Source: Trichosanthes cucumerina (lineage: Eukaryota > Streptophyta > Magnoliopsida > Cucurbitales > Cucurbitaceae). Taken from it: a DNA stretch of 64,000 nucleotides. How positions within the stretch are numbered: the stretch's first letter is position 1; each line of letters starts with the position of its first letter. The translations under genes and the position numbers were made by a program. The notes under the pieces were generated by a model. The model worked only from the letters and a program-made list of their open reading frames with translations, had not been told where the DNA came from and ran no database searches. Below, piece after piece: positions 45,830 through 57,561 of the stretch. The DNA is taken from contig CM071839.1 of NCBI GenBank assembly GCA_036507285.1, positions 57,730,184 to 57,794,183 on the forward strand. Reading direction: 5' to 3'.

Positions 45830-46958
45830 AATAGTTCTAATTAGTTATGCCTTTTAACCCATTGTAACAACCAATCAAATTTAGCAAAATTATTAAAGAA
45901 CCCTAGAGTTTAAACTAAACCCAATGTTTAAATTAAACCTTTAATTTTGCAACGATACTTCAAGGGTTTAGAACAAAAGCCTCCGTCGAGCGGTCAGTCA
46001 TTCCTCCCTTGAATTGAGACTTTCTCAGCCAATTCTCACTACCAGAACATCTCATGTCCCAATGGTCATTAGCTACCGTTTATTTGGTCAAGGACTTGTT
46101 AACTAACTTAACTCATCCCGTAAATGTGACCCTACCATTTTCAGATCCAATAGGCCCGAGTCAAAGGCTACTATTAAGAAAGACAATTGTTGGTAAATAA
46201 CCTAAGAGACCCTATCCATTTCTGGAATTCGCGGTGTTCCGATCGCTATAGTCAGGCCCTCCGTAAGGTTTGGATGTTCCAGGACAATCTAGCAGGTCGA
46301 CTATAGAAATCTCACGGTGCGACCTAATAGAGGAGACCGTAGGATACGTTGACACGCGTCCTGCTCCCATTTACTATGGATACTTCCCTCATTCACCTTG
46401 GTATTGAACCATGCAAACACATACCGTAGGGGGACGCCCTATGGCAATGTAGCCGAGCATGGAACTCACGGTGTGAACTCTTGAGGACGTGAGAGTAAAC
46501 TCGATGCGAACATCTCGTTTTCTCCCACTGAAGCTCCTAAGATTAGGGTATTGGTTTAACTTAGTCGGATTCTGGCTAAAAGAGGGGCAGCGTTGCAATG
46601 CCGCTGACCCCTTAGACGCCCGCGTCGATAGGGGACGCTGGTGTTGCGACGCCGTTCTTCAGCGTTGCAACGCTGCTACTTCGGCAGCAGCTTTCTTCCA
46701 CGAACACAGCAGCTTCAACTTGCAATTTCTCCATCGATTCTCCACCGAATTGCATGAAACTGGTCCCGAACGACTAGTAACTCATTTACAGACTCAATAA
46801 TGCACTTTTTGCCCAAAAACGCAGGGGCCTTTACATACAAATTGATCAAAATCAAGTGAACAAAGACCAAAAAATTCCTAAACAAGTTTTACCGCAAACC
46901 ATATGCAATTCACACCAAAATCGATGCAATTTTGTTCAAACAAAACAAATGAAGCATT
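45830..46958 (-). other. Leader of the family F copia element
   Basis: About 1.1 kb between gag and primer site with no gene. At 46585-46675 it contains GCGTTGCAATGC and a perfect GCGTTGCAACGC (46662-46673). The rest shares phrases with the leaders of the other copia elements, for example the CTCACGGTGTGAAC phrase. Confidence 0.75.
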
Positions 46959-46970
46959 GCTCTGATACCA
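46959..46970 (-). other. Copia primer-binding site
   Basis: Plus strand GCTCTGATACCA, minus strand TGGTATCAGAGC, an exact complement of the initiator-tRNA end, two bases from the LTR. Confidence 0.93.
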
Positions 46971-46972
46971 AT

Positions 46973-48805
46973 TGATGGAGATATGATCTCCTTGAGCAGC
47001 GGAAACGAATTTGGAATCGTAATATGCAAGATTGTTTTGCTTAAAAAATAAAAACCCATACATTAACAGATATACAGAACAAGTATACATCATTTAATCT
47101 AATTAAAGCATGGAGTAGTACATGCAAACGTGATTAAAGTTTAACAATACCTTGCTCCTAGCTTTTCAGCAAAACCTTGCTCCTAGCTTTTCAGCAATAC
47201 CTTGCTCCTAGCTTTTCAGCAAAACAGGAACTAAACTTCTCTGTTTTCTTCCAGCAACAGGACACTACCAAAATGGCAAACCTCCTATTTTCTGGATTCC
47301 ACTTAGATCAACCTTGATGGGAAGGTAATCCAACAATTGGAAATTTTTTAGAATTTGAGATCGAGAGGGAAATTTGACAGCAATTCTCCAATTGCCAAAA
47401 TAATTCATCGATCGATTCAACAATCCTCTTTTCCCTGCTAAACTGTCAATAGGGAGAAGAAAGAGGGGTAGTGGGAACGTGTCTGGATGACACGTTCCCT
47501 TATTTTATTATTAAATTATTAATAATAATAATAATAATAATTAAATCAAATTTAATTATTAATTTTAAATCATATTTAAATAATACAAATTAAATATCAT
47601 ATATTTAATTTGGATTAAATCTCATTTAATCATATTACCCTTTAACCTATAGTTTTAATGTACATCCAAAGGCACATTAAATTTTAACCTATAGTTTTCA
47701 AATGTGAATCACATTCACATTTAATATAATATTTGAACTCTTTCAAATATTCAATTCTCTCATATAATTTAATATGAATCATATTCACATTAAATTTATA
47801 ATATATAGTTCCAAAACTATATATTATATCGTATCTAAATACATTAAATATATTCCCTAATGAATTTGAACATTTCAAATTCAAATGATCTAAGAACCCT
47901 TTACGAGCTAGAAGGTGGACCTAATGGACCTACCATAAGCTCCAACGATACGAGATTTCTCGGTTAATCTCATTAACCTCCCAATCAACATTCGTTAACC
48001 GCGGGAACACTCCACTAAAGTCCCACAGCTGCACTCTTCTCACTGCAGATATATTTCGGTGTCCATGGATATTGACCAATAACACCAAGTCAATCCTTCA
48101 CGAATGTGCGTGACACCAGCTGGGTCAAATTACCGTTTTACCCCTGGGTTACATCTTGTACCTTAAGTACCAGTGCTCCTCTAATGAACAATTTGTTTGT
48201 GGTCCTACCAACAAACAGAGTCCCTCTCGGGCCAATGAGAGGGTCGGGCCCTTTGTTCAAGTCCCAGAGACACCACTTAAGGGAACATTCCTCTACTTAC
48301 CCTAATAGGCGGGAAGGAGTGAATTCCATCTTGCTAAGTTAAGTTCCCAGCCGCTCACTCGGTCTTGTCCCCATGAAGTTAGGCATATTGAGTCGGCGAA
48401 TCTGGCCACTCTCACCCATACTAATCAAAGGACAATCCCCCGCGAACAGGAGTTCGTAACCTGCTCATGATTGAGATCAAGTTGCCTAAGTCATCCTAGT
48501 GAAATAGAAACCTAACTAGTCAACGGAGTTACAGCTAGAGATTACTATTTCGTGGTCCGGTCTTATGTAATCTCATTAATCTCATTACATAGGCTGTATC
48601 TCGAACCGAGATCCTTCTATATGTACACTACATTCAGTTAAAGATTCATTTAACAACCTTGGATGTTTAGTTTATTGGATTTAGGGTTTGATTGAAGGCA
48701 AACTCGTAGATAACGAACAATAACACTTTATTGAAATAATAACACTTTATTACATTAATTAGAACATAATTACAAACTACGAGTTTTAGGGCACAAATCC
48801 CAACA
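46973..48805 (-). repeat. Copia 5' LTR, family F (inverted)
   Basis: TGATGGAGATATGATCTCC to AAATCCCAACA. Compared with 38098-40068 it has three copies of a 25 bp unit at 47149-47223 and lacks about 140 bp at position 48592, where the conserved CCCCACTCACATGTC block should be. Confidence 0.93.
47149..47223. repeat. 25 bp tandem repeat, three units
   Basis: ACCTTGCTCCTAGCTTTTCA plus GCAAx, repeated at 47149, 47174 and 47199. The partner LTR has a single unit near 38329. Confidence 0.9.
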
Positions 48806-48810
48806 TGGTC
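48806..48810. repeat. Target-site duplication TGGTC, right copy
   Basis: Pairs with 38093-38097. Confidence 0.95.
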
Positions 48811-49269
48811 AGCCTGCTAGTTTTGCTTGGACCAAACAATCCCTTCGGAGGGCTTGATCATGGGGATCGAAAGCAAAGAGACACACCGAAAAGGGATAAA
48901 GATTTTCTTAGTGTGTTTTTCAATCTAGTCCTCCCTTCGGCGAATTTTATTGGATGGAGACTCCGAGATCTAAAGACAGAGGGTTACACTCACGGGGTAC
49001 ATAAGTTGTTTATGTATCCTGACCGAAAAATGGTAACTAAAACCTATAGGAATAAGAGTTATTCTGGCATTAGGTTTTGGTCAAGAGTGTCTTGATCAAG
49101 AGGAGGAGTATTTTTTATTACCCTTCGGTGTCATACATTCTAAACCTTTGGAGTATCATTGCGAATTATAAATGGCCTAGGAATCATTTGATAATTAGCT
49201 AAAACATGATTGGATTAGAGTTATAGCAAGAAACTCATACAAGTTCGTTTGTAAATTTTTCAACAAAAA
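48811..49269 (+). other. Leader of the split plus-strand copia element, continued
   Basis: AGCCTGCTAGTTTTGCTTGG continues the leader interrupted at 38098 and is matched inverted at 53773-54230. No gene seen. Confidence 0.85.
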
Positions 49270-49644
49270 TGTCTAGCTCTATTATTTCCTTATTGGAAAG
49301 CGGAAAAGTTAACCTGAGAGAATATGAGGACATGAAAAAACAAACTCAACACTATATTGGTAGTGGATGATCTGAAGTTTGTGCTAACTGAGGAGTGTCC
49401 TCAAGTGCCAGGCTCCAATGTGTCACAAAATGTTCGTGAAGCATATGATCGATGGATCAAGGCCAATGTGATAAGGCCAAGATCTACATGCTGGCAAGTA
49501 TGTCTGACATATTAGCCAAGAAGCATGAGGGCATGATAAGCACCAAGAAAATCATGAATTCTGTGCAGGGTATGTTTGGACAATAGTCCACACAGGCCCG
49601 ACACAATGCCCTAAAGTACATATTTAACTCAAGAATGCCAGATG
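49270..49644 (+). pseudogene. Copia gag fragment
   Basis: Seen: MSSSIISLLESGKVNLRENM, a stop, KNKLNTILVVDDLKFVLTEE, CPQVPGSNVSQNVREAYDRW, a shift, then LASMSDILAKKHEGMISTKK and ARHNALKYIFNSRMPDD. Known: copia gag, closest in this window to the minus-strand gag at 53194-53772. It is cut at about 49645 by a join to RNase H sequence (TCCAATCAAGGGTTAGACC), so knuckle, protease, integrase and RT are deleted. Confidence 0.88.
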
Positions 49645-50250
49645 ATAGACTCCAATCAAGGGTTAGACCACTAGACATCAGTTAAAAATATCCTCAAGTA
49701 TCTAAGGAGAACGAGGGACTATACGCTTGTGTATGGGTCTAAGGATTTGATCCTACTGGATACACTGATTCTCGATTTTCGCACCGATATGGATTCTCGG
49801 AAATCCACATCAGGATCAGTTTTCACTCTTAACGGGGGAGTTATAGTATGGCGAAGCATCAAGCAAGGATACATCGACGACTCCACAATGGAGGTCGAGT
49901 ATGTCGCCGCTTGTGAAGCGACTAAAGAGGTCGCTTTGGCTAAGGAAATTCCTTACGACGATTTGGAAGTTGTTCCAAATATGGAATATCCCATCACCTT
50001 ATACTCTTGTGACAACAAAGTGGTGCGTAGCCAATTCGAAGGAACCTCGCAGCCATAAGCGAGGTAAGCACATCGAGAGGAAGTATCACCCGATACGAGA
50101 AATAGTACAACGAGGAGATGTGGCGATCCACGAAGATCGCCGAGTACAATATTGCGATCCGTTTACAAAGACTCTCACGGCTAAAGTGTTCGAGGGTCAT
50201 CCGGAATGTCCGGGTCTCACGAGATATGTACATAGGCTAATCTAGGGCAA
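49645..50250 (+). pseudogene. Copia RNase H fragment, family F
   Basis: Seen: QSNQGLDH, stop, ILKYLRRTRDYTLVYGSKDL, TDMDSRKSTSGSVFTLNGGV, VWRSIKQGYIDDSTMEVEYV, then shifted pieces SKEPRSHKRGKHIERKYHPI and DPFTKTLTAKVFEGHPE. Known: copia RNase H with several frameshifts. The join to gag on the left marks a large internal deletion or recombination between two families, because the LTR that follows is family F while the leader before it belongs with a family A LTR. Confidence 0.88.
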
Positions 50251-50354
50251 GTGGGAGATATGTAATGGGGTATATGGATGCCCTAGTTTATTATATTTCT
50301 CTTTGCTTTTAGATTATGATGTACCCCACTAGAGTTTTAGTTCAAGTGGGAGTT

Positions 50355-52131
50355 TGTTGGGATTTGTGCCCTAAAACTCGTGAGTTGGTAATTATGTTCT
50401 AATTAATGTAATAAATTGTTATTATTTCAATAAAGTGTTATTGTTCGTTATCTACGAGTTTGCCTTTATTTAAACCCCAAATCCAATAAACTAAACATCC
50501 AAGGTCATTAAATGAATCTTTAATCAATGTAATGTACATAAAAAGGATCTCGGTTCGAGATACAACCTAAAGGGTCTATAGTTAGGGGATAAGGTTTGGG
50601 TACCTTACCCTGGTTAAACTATGGATGTTGCCCACTTTGTATTTGATACAAACACTGTGATCCTAACGTGTTCGTGTAGATGACATGTGAGTGGGGATAT
50701 CCTATGTAATGAGATTACATAAAACCGGACCACGAAATAGTAACCTCTAGTTGTAACTCCGTTGACTAGTTAGGTTTCTATTTCACTAGGATGACCTAGG
50801 CAACTTGATCTCAATCCTGAGCAGGTTACGATCTCCTGTTCGCGAGGGATTGTCCTTTGACTAGTATGGGTGAGAGTGGCCAGATTCGCCGACTCAATAT
50901 GCCTACCTTCTTGGTGGCAAGACCGAGTGAGCGGCTGGGAACTTAACTTTGCAAGATGGAATTCACTCCTTCCCGCCTACCGTGTAAGTAGAGAGGAATG
51001 TTCCCTTAAGTGGTGTCTCCGGACTTGAACAAAGGGCCCACCCCTCTCATTGGCCCGAGAGGGACTCTGTTTGTTGGTAAGACCACAAACAAATTGTTCA
51101 TTAGAGGAGCACTGGTACTTAAGGCATAAGATGTAACCCAGGGGTAAAACGGTAATTTGACCCAGCTGGTGTTACGAACATTCGTGAAGGATTGACTTGT
51201 TTTATTGGTCAATATCCATGAACACAGAAATATATCTGCAGTGAGAAGAGTGCAGCTATGGGACTTTAGTGGAGTGTCCCTGCAGTTAACGAATGTTGAT
51301 TGGGAGGTTGCATGATCAATCGATCAATTCGTGGTAAGACTGCAAGAATTCTCTCTCTCTCTCTCACTTTTAGAATTTCAAAAACCTTCCAATTGTTTGA
51401 ATCCTTCCCAGAAAGAATTTTGTTCTAAGAACTCAGAGATACAAAAGGCTTTCTCTGTTGGTGGTGTCCTACTTGGAAATACAGAGGAGTGTCTGTGTTG
51501 CTATTTTGTTGATTTCTCTAGGAGCAAGGAGTTGCTGTTCTGCGAATCTACAAAGGTATTCTTCTTCCCTTTAGTTTAATTGTTAAACTTAACATATGTT
51601 CGCATGTATGCAATTAATCCATGTCTAATAGGATTAGAATTTCATGTTTGTTCTGTATTTCTCCACTCTGACTTTAGGGGAGTGTTGCATGATCAATCGA
51701 TCAATTCGTGGTAAGACTGCAAGAATTCTCTCTCTCTCTCACTTTTAGAATTTCAAAAACCTTCCAATTGTTTGAATCCTTCCCAGAAAGAATTTTGTTC
51801 TAAGAACTCAGAGATATAAAAGGCTTTCTCTGTTGGTGGTGTCCTACTTGGAAATACAGAGGAGTGTCTGTGTTGCTATTTTGTTGATTTCTCTAGGAGC
51901 AAGGAGTTGTTGTTCTGCGAATCTACAAAGGTATTCTTCTTCCCTTTAGTTTAATTGTTAAACTTAACATATGTTCGCATGTATGCAATTAATCCATGTC
52001 TAATAGGATTAGAATTTTATGCTTGTTCTGTATTTTTTTTGTCAATGTACTGTTTTTGTTTCAAGCAAAACAATCAAGCTATTACGATCCCAAACACATT
52101 TTCGCTACTCAAGGAGATCAGATCTCCATCA
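50355..52131 (+). repeat. Copia 3' LTR, family F, with internal duplication
   Basis: Starts TGTTGGGATTTGTGCCC after AAGTGGGAGTT and ends AGATCAGATCTCCATCA. It is the sense version of 38098-40068 and 46973-48805 but lacks most of their AT-rich part, and has 51308-51684 repeated at 51685-52035. It abuts antisense copia integrase at 52132. Confidence 0.9.
51308..52035. repeat. Tandem duplication of about 377 bp within the LTR
   Basis: TTGCATGATCAATCGATC begins both units (51308 and 51685), and both run to CTTGTTCTGTATTT or its near match. The units differ by only a few bases, for example ATACAAAAGG against ATATAAAAGG. Each holds a CT microsatellite (about 51352-51367 and 51729-51742) and a TATAAAAGG-like site. 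Confidence 0.92.
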
Positions 52132-52882
52132 CTTCAGACTTGTGGTGCATTATGTAAATATGCCCAAACCTAGAATAATCATCTATAAAATAGATGAAAT
52201 ATTCATATCCTCCCCTACCTTTAACATTCATCGGACCACAAAGGTTTGAATGTATAAGCTTTAGAGGGTCTTTGGCTCTATAACCTTTTCCACTAAAAGG
52301 TCTTTTAGTCATTTTGCCTTCTAGGCAGGATTCACATACTGGCACAGAATTTTCTTCTAACTCGTTTAGAAGTCCTTTCTTTACCAAACCCTCAATCCTA
52401 TTGAGATTAATGTGACTCAATCTTAGGATCCAAAGATGAGCATTTTCTTTAGGAGAAATTTTACGTTTCTTAGTTTGTGCGTTTGCAGTTTTAAATAATT
52501 CAGTGTTCAAAACCATTTTGACTGAATTACGCCTTAAAACATACAGTCCATTTTCTAATGAAGCTGAACATATTTCTAAACCTTTCTTCAAAATAAACAC
52601 TTTATTCATAGAAAAGGAAATAGAAATACATTGTTCTATACGGCAAGAAATGGAAATAAGATTTCTAGTAAACCCTGGTATCACTAATATATTGTCCAAC
52701 AATACATATTTCTTGCTAAAATAAAGCTTAATTGTGCCTATTGCTACAGCTGAGACGACTTCTCCATTTCCAACCCGGAGTGTTATCTCTCTTGCGTAGC
52801 TGCTGCCAGGAATCAATTCCCCGAAAAGAAGAGCAAACATGATTAATGGCGCCTGAATCAAGTATCCAAGTTGTTTTATCAT
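52132..52882 (-). pseudogene. Copia protease, GAG-pre-integrase and integrase start
   Basis: Seen: DSGAINHVCSSF at about 52850 (protease active site, in the frame of the upstream knuckle), then ITLRVGNGEVVSAVAIGTIK, LLDNILVIPGFTRNLISISC, LWILRLSHINLNRIEGLVKK, CESCLEGKMTKRPFSGKGYR, KLIHSNLCGPMNVKGRGGYE, YFIYFIDDYSRFGHIYIMHH. Known: DSGA(T)NH is the copia protease motif; FIDDYSR is the first part of the integrase core. The Asp expected in HSDLCGP reads Asn (HSNLCGP), so a catalytic residue is lost. The frame is open for 254 codons. Confidence 0.9.
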
Positions 52883-52889
52883 TTTCCAC

Positions 52890-53772
52890 TAAACAAGCTT
52901 CTAGGCAAAGTAAATCATATTTACCTTCCTTCTTCTTTTCTGCAATGTACTTCGGACAATTCCGTTTCCAATACCCATCTTCGTTGCAGTGGAAACACTT
53001 TCCTTTGTCAGCAACGTCTTTGACTTTCTTGGACATCCTGCGGGCAGCTTTGTCAGCCTGTTTCCCTTTACCAACCTTCTTCATGTTCTTCTTCTTTCCT
53101 CTCAGGTTAGAAGAAGATGAAGCCACTGTTTTTGTGATAACTCCTACTGGCAACATTTGCCTCACCTTTCGATCCTTGAATTTTCATCAAAGACTAGAAG
53201 GTCTGGAGTTCATTCAGAAGGGAGGTAAGATTAAAAGTAAGCTTGTTCATAACAACATTACTTCTAAACTGCAGGAAACTATCTGGAAGAGCTTTCAGAA
53301 TGAAGTTGGCCTGGCTCGATTCATCGATGGAAGCACCATTAGACTCCGCGATGTTAAAGTGCACCATCATATCCAGGACATGATCCCGAACAGATGTACC
53401 CTCTGGCATCCTCGAGTTGAATATGTACTTTAGAGCATTATGTCGGGCCGTGTGGGACTGTTGTCCAAACATACCTCGCACGAATCCATGATTTCCTTGG
53501 CGGTAATCATGCCTCATGCTTCTTGGCTAATATGTCGGACATACTTGCCAAAGATGTAGACCTTGGCCTTATCATTGGCCTTGATCCATCGATCATATGC
53601 ATCACGAACATTTCGTGACGCATTCGAGCCCGCACCGAGAGACACTCCTCGCTTAGCACAAACTTCGGATCATCCACTACCAATATAGTGTTGAGTTTGT
53701 TTTTCCATGTCATCATATTCTCTCCTGGTTAACTTTTCCGCACTCCAATAAGGAAATTATAGAGCTAGACAT
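52890..53772 (-). pseudogene. Copia gag with zinc knuckle (broken)
   Basis: Seen: ATG at 53772 (MSSSII), a shift and small loss, KNKLNTILVVDDPKFVLSEE at 53716-53507, shift, ALKYIFNSRMPEGTSVRDHV, LDMMVHFNIAESNGASIDES, ALPDSFLQFRSNVVMNKLTF at 53517-53194, shift, then 53165-52890 with a Lys-rich stretch and CFHCNEDGYWKRNC. Known: copia gag and its CCHC-type knuckle, here CX2CX4YX4C, with His replaced by Tyr. The start is chosen by agreement with the other two copia gags in the window. Confidence 0.9.
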
Positions 53773-55794
53773 TTTGTTGAAAAATTTACAAACAAACTTG
53801 TATGAGTTTCGTGCTATAACTCTAATCCAATCATGTTTTAGCTATTTATCAAATGATTCCTATGCCATTTATAATTTGCAATGATACTCCAAAGGTTTAG
53901 AATGTATGACACCAAGGGTAATCAAAACACTCCTCCTCCGGATCAAGACACTCTTGACCAAAACCTAATACCGAATAACTCTTATTCCTATAGGTTTTAG
54001 TTACCATTTTTCTGGTCGGATACATACACAACTTATGTACCCTGTGAGTGTAACCCTCTGCCTTTAGATCCCGAGTCTCGATCCAATAAAATCCACCAGA
54101 AGGAGGACTAGATTGGAAAATAGTCTAAGGAAATCTTTATCCCTTTTGGTGTCTCACTCAGTGTTCGATCCCCATGATCAAGCCCTCCTAAGGGATTGTC
54201 TGTCCAAGCCAAACTAGCAGGCTGACCATAATGGTCTAACGGTGTAAACCAACAAAACAGACCGTAGGTTTTGTTTTCACTAAACCTGCTCCCACTCACT
54301 ATAAGTACCTTCTCCATTCACCTTGATATTGACTCATACAAACACCATCCGAAGGGGGACGCTCCCGTTTGCGCCACGAGGCCAAGTATGAGTCTCACGG
54401 TGTGAACTTCCCGGAGATAGCGTAGGTGGAAAAATATGTATCTCATACACTTTTTCCTCCCACTGAATACTTTAGAGTTTATAGGAATCTTACTTAGACT
54501 AAAACCCGGCTAATGGTTTTACCTAACTCTATCAATATAACTCTTATATCGATAATAAATATAACTCTTATATTGATTTTATCCTAAGTTTGTTAATATA
54601 ACTCCTTATATTAAACCTAGGATTTCTAGTTTATTAACCCCTTAATAAACCCGCTAACGCTAATGTAATTTATAAAACTCTCTGATTAAATTTCACTCCC
54701 AGGTCAGTTCCTAGGTAGGGGTGCTCCGTTTCCGTCAGCTTCAATACCCCAGCCTAGACAGAACTTTCCTTAGACAGAGTTCCTCTTTTAATTATAGCTT
54801 ATAAATTACTTGGTTCCTAATTCTAATCTAATTAGAACTAGATAACCTAAGGTCTATTATTTCCAAGTTCTAAACACTTTAAAACTAATAATTAACCTTA
54901 GGTGACATGCATACTATGTTATACTGCTTGATAATTCATCACATGAATAATAAGACATTCAAAGCATATTTATCTCATGAAATATAATGCATGTCAATGT
55001 TGTCTATAAATTAATATAACAATTTTATATTAATTAATCATGCAAACTATATAATATAACTCCTTATATTATAAATGATGCATGAAAATACTTAACCTAA
55101 GGTGGGATTTCCAAAATAAAAGCATACACTATGCATGACAATAATTACACAACAATTGCATAATTAAAATAGCAAAAATAGACCAATTCTTGCACCCCTA
55201 GAAATAATTTTAATTAATATAATCTAATTATATTAATTAAAATTAAATATATTAAATATAAAATGTTTTTATAATTAATATATATAATAAAATCCATTTT
55301 TCCGCTTATTCTTTAAATCTGCGAACGCCTACGCTGCGTTACGCAGCGATAGCAGCGATGTTGCAACGCCGCTCCTTGTCGTCTTACGCGCCCAATACAG
55401 CGCAACACCTCGGCCACACAACGCCAATGACAGCGTTACAACACTGTCGTCTCCTGCGCGCTCCTTCCGCAAGCGCAGCGTTGCAACGCCGATGAACAGC
55501 GTTGCAACGCTGCACACAGATAACAAATGGAATCCGCTATTCCTTGCTCGTTTTTGCTCCGATCTTCTCAACAACCGCTTTGCCTCGATTGACACGGACT
55601 TACAGACTCGATTTACAATTAAAATTTCCCAAAACACCAGGCCCTTACATTGAACGATTCAATGGAAATTGTAAATCTAAGTGCCAAAATTGAAAACATC
55701 TAATTTTGCTAAACCGTTCATACATCTCATGCAAAAACAGTAACTCCCACCTTGTTCTTGAAAAATCCAGAACATAAATTAAGAACGCAATTGG
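53773..55794 (-). other. Long leader of the minus-strand copia element
   Basis: Two kilobases between primer site and gag without a gene. Next to the primer site, at 55320-55515, is a GC-rich palindrome cluster with GCGTTGCAACGC at 55478-55489 and 55499-55510. The centre (54490-55300) is AT-rich with repeated ATATAACTCTTAT phrases. It is the inverted homologue of 36611-38097 plus 48811-49269. Confidence 0.82.
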
Positions 55795-55806
55795 GCTCTG
55801 ATACCA
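55795..55806 (-). other. Copia primer-binding site
   Basis: GCTCTGATACCA on the plus strand, the exact initiator-tRNA type site, two bases from the LTR end TGAAGGG. Confidence 0.93.
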
Positions 55807-55808
55807 AT

Positions 55809-57364
55809 TGAAGGGAATCGTAGTCCCGCAGCGGAAGCGATTACGAATCGCGCGCTCTTGATTTAGTTACAACGATAAATTCAAGAACAAAAATAGCTAG
55901 ATTAAGCATATAAATATAATGGACAGCAAGAAAATTACCTTTGAAGAACCTTTTCTTCAAGTACTCCACTCTCCCACGATCTCGATCTCAGCAACTGGAA
56001 CTCGAACGAACACCAACACCACCACCGGATCTTCTCCGTTGTTCTCTAGGTGAGGGAGGAAGGTGAGTTCCCTTTAGGAGAGGTGAGGTATTTTTATGAG
56101 AGAGATGTGTGCTTTGGAACTCTTCCAACAACACAACAAAAGAGCTTGTTGAACCTTAACCTAGTTGCATCTCATGCAACCATATATTACAGAGAAATAG
56201 GATGGAAATGACAATCCTACCCCTCCTTTAATCTCTCTTTAGTATATAGTTTATATATGAATCTAATTCACATTAAAACTATATATTATATCAATTATAT
56301 CATATATAATTTATCTAACACCTCATGTATGAAATTGAACACTTCAATTTCACTCCTAACTTTATACCCTCAATATTACCATGTTGAGCCAACGGAGGGA
56401 TCTAATGGACCTACAGTTCATGAGCTCTAATGATGTGAGATTAACTAATCAAACTCTTTGATCCAGTTAATCAATATTCATTAACTATAAGTCACTCCAC
56501 TATAGACTTGTAGCCGCACTCTCACTCAGAGATATTATTGTGTCCACCGATATAGTCATTACCCATGAGTCGACCCTTCACAGGTTGTTCGTAATCATAG
56601 CTGGGTCAAATTACCGTTTTACCCCTGTGATTACCTCTTTGCTCCTTAAGCACCACTGATCCTCTAATGAACAACAAAGCTAAGGTCCTACCTTAGACTC
56701 ATACCCTCATAGAGGGCGGGGCCCCGTTGTTCAAGACCTGGAGTCAGTTCTTAAGGGAACAACCTATCTAATTTCTTAGTGTATGAATGAATAAATTCCA
56801 TCTTGCACAGTTAAGTTCCAGCTACCTACGAGGTTCTGTCCCTGAGAAGGTAGGCTTATTGAGTCGGCTACAGGCCACTCTCACCCATACTAGTCTAAGG
56901 ACAAACACCTATAAGCGGGGAGTTCTTAACTTGCTCGGGATTCGTGTCGAGTCACTAATGACCATCTATAAATTACTAGTCTTATCCTCAAGTAATCTGT
57001 TTACACTTGTTAGACTAATAATTTGCGATCCAGTCTTGTATGAACTCTTCATACAGATGCCCCCACTCGCATGTCAACTACATGAATGAGTTGGATTACC
57101 TCATTTGTACTAATTATAAAGTGGGCCGCATCCATGGTGTTACTAGAATGAGGTTTCCAACCTTATTCTTATACCATAGACCATTTAGGTTATATTCTTG
57201 AACTCAACCCAAATAGTGTCCACTACACTGATTTTCAAGATAAATGTTATAACCTTGGAGCTTAGTTTATTGGATTTATTAAAGCAAGACTCAGAATTCT
57301 ATCAAATCAAATAACACTTTATTTAATTGACCAAAATTACACAAGTTTAGGGCATAAATCCCAA
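55809..57364 (-). repeat. Copia 5' LTR, family A (inverted)
   Basis: TGAAGGGAATCGTAGTCCC to GGGCATAAATCCCAA. The last two bases of the usual CCCAACA end are lost at the join with the next element. Confidence 0.9.
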
Positions 57365-57497
57365 TGATGATGTAGCCTTCTAAGTCTAAAAGGCTATCCT
57401 GTTTCTCATGGAACCAAGAGAGATGAATATTTTTGGTATTTTTGTTTATCAACATAAAAGGACAAAAATCAAAACAAGACTCGTGAGTGTTGGACAA
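57291..57497 (-). pseudogene. Possible further coding remnant downstream of the unknown ORF
   Basis: Reads THESCFDFCPFMLINKNTKN and then DSLLDLEGYI, matching 10905-11045. The last 24 codons run into copia LTR sequence and are not part of it. The link to the ORF upstream is uncertain. Confidence 0.35.
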
Positions 57498-57561
57498 TTA
57501 GTTATGTAGATTAAAGGAAATTTCTTGAGACAAAAGGGGAAAGGACTTCTAAGCCTAAACC

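Larger units (their letters stand above)
38098..48805 (-). mobile_element. Complete minus-strand copia element, family F, with nested solo LTR
   Basis: Seen: LTRs at 38098-40068 and 46973-48805, a perfect TGGTC duplication, primer site, leader, gag, zinc knuckle, protease, integrase, RT and RNase H in the TNT1-94 order on the minus strand. A family C solo LTR of about 1.85 kb is inserted between integrase and RT. Stops and shifts in gag, integrase and RNase H-proximal regions make it non-autonomous. It lies in the leader of another copia element. Confidence 0.95.
52132..57364 (-). mobile_element. 5' half of a minus-strand copia element
   Basis: Seen on the minus strand: family A LTR (57364-55809), primer site, 2 kb leader, gag, knuckle, protease, GAG-pre-integrase and the first part of integrase, ending IYIMHHKSEV at 52132 where the family F LTR begins. 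RT and RNase H are missing. Its LTR outer end is cut two bases short at 57364 by the next element. Confidence 0.9.

Noticed and set aside
46959..46970. tRNA gene fragments at the TGGTATCAGAGC sites
   Set aside because: These are primer-binding sites next to LTR ends; there is no cloverleaf around them.
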